From positions 1-47,803 of the forward strand of contig JBOGEN010000152.1 in the NCBI GenBank assembly GCA_050743265.1: a DNA stretch of 47,803 bases, written 5' to 3'. Made by a program: the position numbers and the translations under genes. Of the stretch, positions 43,805 through 47,803 are shown piece after piece. Under the pieces are notes generated by a model. It had not been told where the DNA came from, did not search any database, and was given only the letters and a program-made list of their open reading frames with translations. Numbering within the stretch: position 1 is the stretch's first letter; each line of letters starts with the position of its first letter. The stretch is from JBOGEN01 sp050743265. GTDB lineage: Bacteria; Actinomycetota; Actinomycetes; JBOGEN01.

Positions 43805-44847
43805 CGGTCACCTCCGCCCGGCGCCAGCACGCCGGCCAGCGCGGCCACGAACGCCTCGGACGTACCCCGGTCGCGGACGGCGACGCGCAGCCAGTCCGGG
43901 CCCAGGCCGGGGAAGGTGTCCCCCCGTCGGACGGCGAACCCGCGGCGGCGCAACCCCGCACGTACCGCCAGCCCGTCCGCGACCCGCAGCAGCACGAACG
44001 GCGCCCGCGGCTGCCCGACGACCTCCACCGGCAGGCCGGTGAGACAGGCGCACAGGTGGTCCCGCTCGCGGCGCAGCGCCCGCTGCCACGCGGCGACCTC
44101 GTCGCGGACCGCCGGGCCGGTGCACGCTTCGGCCGCGGCGAGTGCCGGCGTGGAGAGCGGCCAGTGCGGCTGGGCCGCGGCGAGCCGTGCCAGCACGGCC
44201 GCGTCCCCGAGCACGTAGCCGACGCGCAGCCCGGCCAGCCCCCACGTCTTGGTCAGGCTGCGGACGACGAGCACGCCGGGCAGGTCGTCTCGTCCGGCGA
44301 AGCTGGCGGACTCACCCGGCACCGCGTCCATGAACGCCTCGTCCAGGACGAGCACGCGACCGGGGCGGGCAAGCGCCGCCACCGTCGCACCGGGGTGCAG
44401 CACGGACGTGGGGTTGGTCGGGTTGCCGAGCACGACGAGGTCGGCGTCCGGTGGGACCGCGTCCGGCCCGAGCAGGAACGGCGGCGGGAGAACGACGCGC
44501 TCGACGTCGTGCCCCGCCGCGCGCAGCGCACGCTCGGGCTCGGTGAACTGCGGGTGGACGACGACCGCACGGCGCGGCGTGAGCGCGCGCGCCACGAGGA
44601 CGAACGCCTCCGCAGCGCCGGCGGTGAGCAGCACCTCGTCCTCGGCCCGGCCGTGGTGGCGCGCGACGGCCCGCCGCGCGTCGCGGGGGTCGGGGTAGGC
44701 GGCGAGGCCGTCGAGGGCCTCGGCAAGCCGGCTGCGCAGCCAGCCCGGGGGCGTCCCGGCCCGGACGTTGACGGCGAGGTCGACGAGACCCGGCTCCACC
44801 TCGGCGTCGCCGTGGTGGGCGAGGTCGACGTCAGCGGGAACCGGCAC
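43801..44847 (-). CDS. cobC: CobC-like threonine-phosphate decarboxylase / aminotransferase (PLP)
   Basis: A 348-aa fold-type I PLP enzyme, Rv2231c-like, expected to make (R)-1-amino-2-propanol phosphate for the cobalamin nucleotide loop. Signatures are VNVRAGTPPGWLRSRL, VVLGNPTNPTSVLHPG (substrate/PLP site), VLDEAFMD (Asp contacting PLP) and SLTKTWGLAGLRVGY with the Schiff-base Lys. The start is GTG and overlaps the cbiX 3' end by 17 bases. Aminotransferase activity on another amino acid cannot be ruled out. Confidence 0.85.
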   Translation of the reverse strand: MPVPADVDLAHHGDAEVEPGLVDLAVNVRAGTPPGWLRSRLAEALDGLAAYPDPRDARRAVARHHGRAEDEVLLTAGAAEAFVLVARALTPRRAVVVHPQFTEPERALRAAGHDVERVVLPPPFLLGPDAVPPDADLVVLGNPTNPTSVLHPGATVAALARPGRVLVLDEAFMDAVPGESASFAGRDDLPGVLVVRSLTKTWGLAGLRVGYVLGDAAVLARLAAAQPHWPLSTPALAAAEACTGPAVRDEVAAWQRALRRERDHLCACLTGLPVEVVGQPRAPFVLLRVADGLAVRAGLRRRGFAVRRGDTFPGLGPDWLRVAVRDRGTSEAFVAALAGVLAPGGGDR

Positions 44848-45814
44848 GGGCGTGCCCGTCCTGATGGCCGTCGTGCTCGCCGACGGGGTGGTCGTGTGCG
44901 ATGGGGTGGTCGTGTGCGATGGGGTGGTCGTGGGTGCGCCCCCCTGTCGGGTCCTCCGGGTGGTGGTGCGGGGTCTGCGGCTGGCCGACTCGGTGCGTGA
45001 AGCCGGGCATCGCGACCCGGTACACGCAGGTGTCGCAGTTCATCCGGATGTCCCCGACGAGCGCCTCCCGGTGCCGTTCGAGGACGAGGTCGGCGAGCGG
45101 GTCGCAGTCCCCGAGCAGGCCGGCGACCGCGACGTCGAGGGCCGGGTGCTCCGCCGCGTACGCCCGCGCCTGGGCCGCGACCCGGCCCGGCAGCACGCCG
45201 GGAAACAGGAAGTACGGGGCCACGACCACCCGCCGCGCCCCGAGGAGGCGGGCCCGCTCCAGCGCCTGCGGTACCGACGGCCAGGCCAGGGACACGAACG
45301 AGGGCTCGACGAACGCGTAGCCCCGGCCCTCCCACAGGAGCCGGGCGACCTTGGCGACCTCGCCGTTGGCGTCCGGGTCCGTGGAGCCGCGCCCGACGAG
45401 CACGACCGCGGTGTCCTCGCGGGCGGCGTCGAGCGCAGGCCCGTCGAGCGCGGCGTCGATGCGCTCCTCGAGCAGGGCGAGCAGTGTCGGGTGCGGGCCG
45501 AGCGGGCGCCCGTACCGGTACTGCAGGCCGGGGTGGCGCTCCTGCTCGCGCGCCATCGCCCCGGGGATGTCGCCCTTGCCGTGCCCGGCCGAGACGAGGA
45601 CGAGCGGCACCGCGACGAGGCTGCGGTGGCCGCGGGCGACGAGTGCGGCCACCGCCTCGGCGACCGGCGGCGGGGACAGCTCGATGAAGCCGCCGGCGAC
45701 GTCCGGACCGTCCGAGCCGCACCGCCGGGCGACCCGCGCGACGAACCGGCGGAACTCCTCGGCGCCGGCCGGGCTGCGGGTGCCGTGGCCGACCACGAGC
45801 AGGGGATCGTTCAT
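44831..45814 (-). CDS. cbiX: Sirohydrochlorin cobaltochelatase CbiX, with Fe-S motif and His-rich tail
   Basis: A 327-aa long-form chelatase that inserts Co2+ into sirohydrochlorin. Two CbiX modules: the first starts PLLVVGHGTRSPAGAEEF (metal-binding His), with LVSAGHGKGDI; the second starts VVLVGRGSTDPDANGE and contains VAPYFLFPGVL. Then MNCDTCVYR (MxCxxC) and a tail of repeated HDHPIA units, as in the long-form CbiX of Bacillus megaterium. GGGGAGGAG precedes the ATG, which overlaps the cobJH stop (ATGA). Confidence 0.92.
   Translation of the reverse strand: MNDPLLVVGHGTRSPAGAEEFRRFVARVARRCGSDGPDVAGGFIELSPPPVAEAVAALVARGHRSLVAVPLVLVSAGHGKGDIPGAMAREQERHPGLQYRYGRPLGPHPTLLALLEERIDAALDGPALDAAREDTAVVLVGRGSTDPDANGEVAKVARLLWEGRGYAFVEPSFVSLAWPSVPQALERARLLGARRVVVAPYFLFPGVLPGRVAAQARAYAAEHPALDVAVAGLLGDCDPLADLVLERHREALVGDIRMNCDTCVYRVAMPGFTHRVGQPQTPHHHPEDPTGGRTHDHPIAHDHPIAHDHPVGEHDGHQDGHARAGSR
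44885..44932 (-). repeat. 18-base tandem repeat encoding the CbiX His-rich tail
   Basis: GGGGTGGTCGTGTGCGAT is repeated twice exactly, plus a 12-base partial third copy (plus strand). It encodes HDHPIA units, so copy-number slippage would change metal-binding capacity in frame. Confidence 0.9.
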
Positions 45815-47803
45815 CCGGGCTCCTCCCCGTCCACCGGGTCCCCGTACAGCAGCGCGTTCAGCGCAGCCGCCGCGACCGCCGACCCGCCCTTCGCGGAGAC
45901 GTTGCTCACCGCGGGCAGACCGGACGCGCGCAGCGCCTCCTTCGACTCGACCGCGCCGACGAAGCCGACCGGCAGGCCGATGACGAGCGCAGGCCGGACG
46001 TCGGACTTGACGAGCTCGACGAGCGCGGTCGGCGCGCACCCGACGACCCAGACCGCGCCCGGCCCCACCTCGTCGTACGCGAGCCGGACGGCTGCGGCCG
46101 AGCGGGTGAGCCCGGTCTCGGCCGCCAGTCGGGCGGTGCGGGAGTCGCCCACCCGACACACCACGTCCCGCGCAGTGATGCCGGCGGCGACCATGGCGAC
46201 GTCGGCCACCACGCGGACGCTGCCACCACGCAGGGCCTCCGCAGTCATGGCGAGCGCGTGCTCGTCACACACGAGGTCGCTGACGTAGTCGAGGTCGGCG
46301 CTCGCGTGCACGACGCGTTCGGTGACGGCGCGCGTCCAGGCCGGCAGGCCGGACGTGTCGACGGTGTCGCGCAGGATCGCGTACGACTCGGTCTCGATCG
46401 GGTGGACGCGGCGCGCCGGCGTACGGCCGCCGGACGGCTCGGAGGGCGCCCAGCGGTAGCCGCGCGGGGTCACCATGCGCCCGGCGACGACCCGCGTGCT
46501 CCGCGAGCCGACCACGACGACCGAGAGCATGTCCACGTCCTGCGGGTCGGCGTCGGCAAGGGTCGTGAGCGTGACGCGCTGACCGTCCCGGCTGGCGTTG
46601 CGCACGATGCCGACCGGGGTGGACGGCGGGCGGTGGGCGGCAAGGATGCGCAGGGCCTCGGGCAGCTGCCAGTCGCGGCCGCGGCTGCGCGGGTTGTAGA
46701 ACGCCACGACGAGGTCGCCCTCGGCCACGGCGTGGACGCGGCGGGTGATCTCGTCCCACGGCGTGTGCAGGTCGGAGAGGCTCACCGCCGCGTGGTCGTG
46801 CCCGAGGGGCGCACCGAGCAGGGCGGACGCGGCCAAGGCAGCGGTCACGCCGGGGACGACCTCGACCTCGACGTCGAGGGCGTCGACGTCGGCCGCCTCG
46901 AGTGCCGGGCTCGCCATCGCGTACACGCCGGCGTCACCGGAGCCCAGCAGCGCGACGGCGTGCCCGGCACGGGCCTCGGCAACCGCACTGCGGGCACGTT
47001 CCTCCTCGGCACCGAGGCCGGTGGCGAGGACGCGCGTCCCCGGGCGCAGCAGGTCGCGAGCCTGCGCCACGTACTGGTCGAGCCCGACGACGACCGAGGA
47101 CTGCCGCAGGACGTCGGCCGCGCGCGGAGTCAGCAGGTCGCGCGCACCCGGCCCGAGCCCGACGACGGACAGCCGGCCGCGTGGGGCGTGCCGGGCCACC
47201 GCCACGGTCGCATGGGCGGAGCGCTGCTTCTCCACGACGAGGACGCTCTCCCCACCGTCCGGACGGGCGAGCGCGGCCGCCTCCGCCACGGACGGCGTGC
47301 CCACCGCCCGCTGCGCGGCCCCGCTCGGGTTCGGCACGTCGATGCCGGCCAGCACGTCCGCGGCGTACGTCACGAGGCGCCACCCGCGGAGCCGGGCGGC
47401 CTCGACGATCCCCGGCTCGCCGGCCTTGGCGTCCACGGTGGCGAGGCACCGGACGGACGCGGCAGCGAGCCCGGCCCCGCTGAGCGCGGCGTCGACGAGG
47501 TCGAGCACCTCGCCCCCGGCCACGCCCCGGCTCGCGCCGACGCCCACGACGAGGGAGGGCGGGCGCAGGACCGCGGTCCGCTCGGCGTACGGCACCAGGA
47601 GGTCGGTGACCCGCAGCACGAGCTCCCCCGTGTCACCGAGGGACGGGCCGAGCGGTGGCAACGGCCAGACGGCGTCCGCGTGCAGGCGTACCGGGTCACC
47701 GTCGAGCAGCGCACGCCCGACCGCCGCCACGTCACCCTCGACCGGCCAGCCGAGCGCGTCCAGGCCGGGCACGCGCGTCGCGTCGGTCGCCGTGGTCACG
47801 ACC
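45811..47803 (-). CDS. cobJ: CbiG-CobJ-CobH fusion protein (partial, N-terminus outside window)
   Basis: At least 662 aa in three domains. Residues ~1-200 are the CbiG middle and C-terminal part (LVVGVGASRGVAGGEV, ATVDAKAGEPGIVEAA, KQRSAHATVAVA). Residues ~205-450 are the precorrin-3B C17-methyltransferase CobJ (LSVVGLGPGARDLLTPRAAD, LGSGDAGVYAMA, VAFYNPRSRGRDWQL). Residues ~455-660 are the precorrin-8X methylmutase CobH/CbiC (HPIETESYAIL, RVVHASADLDYVSDLV with catalytic His). The frame is open to the right edge, so the CbiG N-terminus lies outside. Overlaps cbiX by ATGA; first visible gene of the cobalamin operon. Confidence 0.92.
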   Translation of the reverse strand, partial: VVTTATDATRVPGLDALGWPVEGDVAAVGRALLDGDPVRLHADAVWPLPPLGPSLGDTGELVLRVTDLLVPYAERTAVLRPPSLVVGVGASRGVAGGEVLDLVDAALSGAGLAAASVRCLATVDAKAGEPGIVEAARLRGWRLVTYAADVLAGIDVPNPSGAAQRAVGTPSVAEAAALARPDGGESVLVVEKQRSAHATVAVARHAPRGRLSVVGLGPGARDLLTPRAADVLRQSSVVVGLDQYVAQARDLLRPGTRVLATGLGAEEERARSAVAEARAGHAVALLGSGDAGVYAMASPALEAADVDALDVEVEVVPGVTAALAASALLGAPLGHDHAAVSLSDLHTPWDEITRRVHAVAEGDLVVAFYNPRSRGRDWQLPEALRILAAHRPPSTPVGIVRNASRDGQRVTLTTLADADPQDVDMLSVVVVGSRSTRVVAGRMVTPRGYRWAPSEPSGGRTPARRVHPIETESYAILRDTVDTSGLPAWTRAVTERVVHASADLDYVSDLVCDEHALAMTAEALRGGSVRVVADVAMVAAGITARDVVCRVGDSRTARLAAETGLTRSAAAVRLAYDEVGPGAVWVVGCAPTALVELVKSDVRPALVIGLPVGFVGAVESKEALRASGLPAVSNVSAKGGSAVAAAALNALLYGDPVDGEEPG

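Noticed and set aside
1..47803. CRISPR arrays and rRNA genes
   Set aside because: No regularly spaced repeats with unique spacers and no rRNA-like sequence were seen; the only tandem repeats are the short coding ones at 37404 and 44885.

Overview
The window is very GC-rich and gene-dense, with frequent GTG starts, ATGA overlaps between neighbours, and gene families typical of Actinomycetota (ECF41/SigJ sigma factor, DUF1918, an Rv2004c-like kinase fusion, actinobacterial CbiX and CobC). A soil or plant-associated high-GC Gram-positive of the Micrococcales type fits best. I cannot fix the genus from sequence alone.

Left part (1-18923), apparently core or lineage-typical. The respiratory nitrate reductase genes narG and narH (narH cut by the window edge) run leftwards, divergent from a NarK transporter. 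Then come a beta-phosphoglucomutase-like HAD enzyme and a GH65 disaccharide phosphorylase/hydrolase, a two-gene FtsX-type ABC transporter, an APH/P-loop kinase fusion with DUF1918, and a phosphoketolase-acetate kinase pair. Nitrate respiration plus phosphoketolase-acetate kinase ATP formation suggests life at low oxygen. Palindromes with a GGGNCC-AA-GGNCCC core, resembling the DosR/DevR box, lie upstream of the nitrate genes and of the kinase-fusion gene.

Middle part (18920-36318), accessory. It mixes intact genes with decayed ones. Intact pieces are a quinone oxidoreductase/HxlR pair with a clear operator, a glyoxalase-like gene, an ECF41 sigma factor with its AhpD-like partner (both preceded by the same promoter motif), a GcvT-like/FAD oxidoreductase operon, a D-tartrate-dehydratase-like gene, a STAS-HATPase fusion with a second STAS protein, and a small peptide gene with an LLPSREAL motif. 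Decayed pieces are a response regulator, an ABC permease, a YCII protein, a MobF relaxase/helicase, an IS3 orfA/orfB and a tyrosine integrase. The integrase points into the 3' end of a tRNA-Lys(TTT) gene, the standard arrangement of an integrated element. Its distal end was not found.

Right part (36391-47803). It holds a secreted BLIP/SmpA-like small protein, an L,D-transpeptidase, a GH20 hexosaminidase, an OsmC protein with a frameshifted FAD oxidoreductase, a methyltransferase, and a leftward cobalamin operon. That operon runs from a CbiG-CobJ-CobH triple fusion (cut by the right edge) through CbiX with an Fe-S motif and His-rich tail, then CobC, to a CobA fused to a precorrin-2 dehydrogenase domain.
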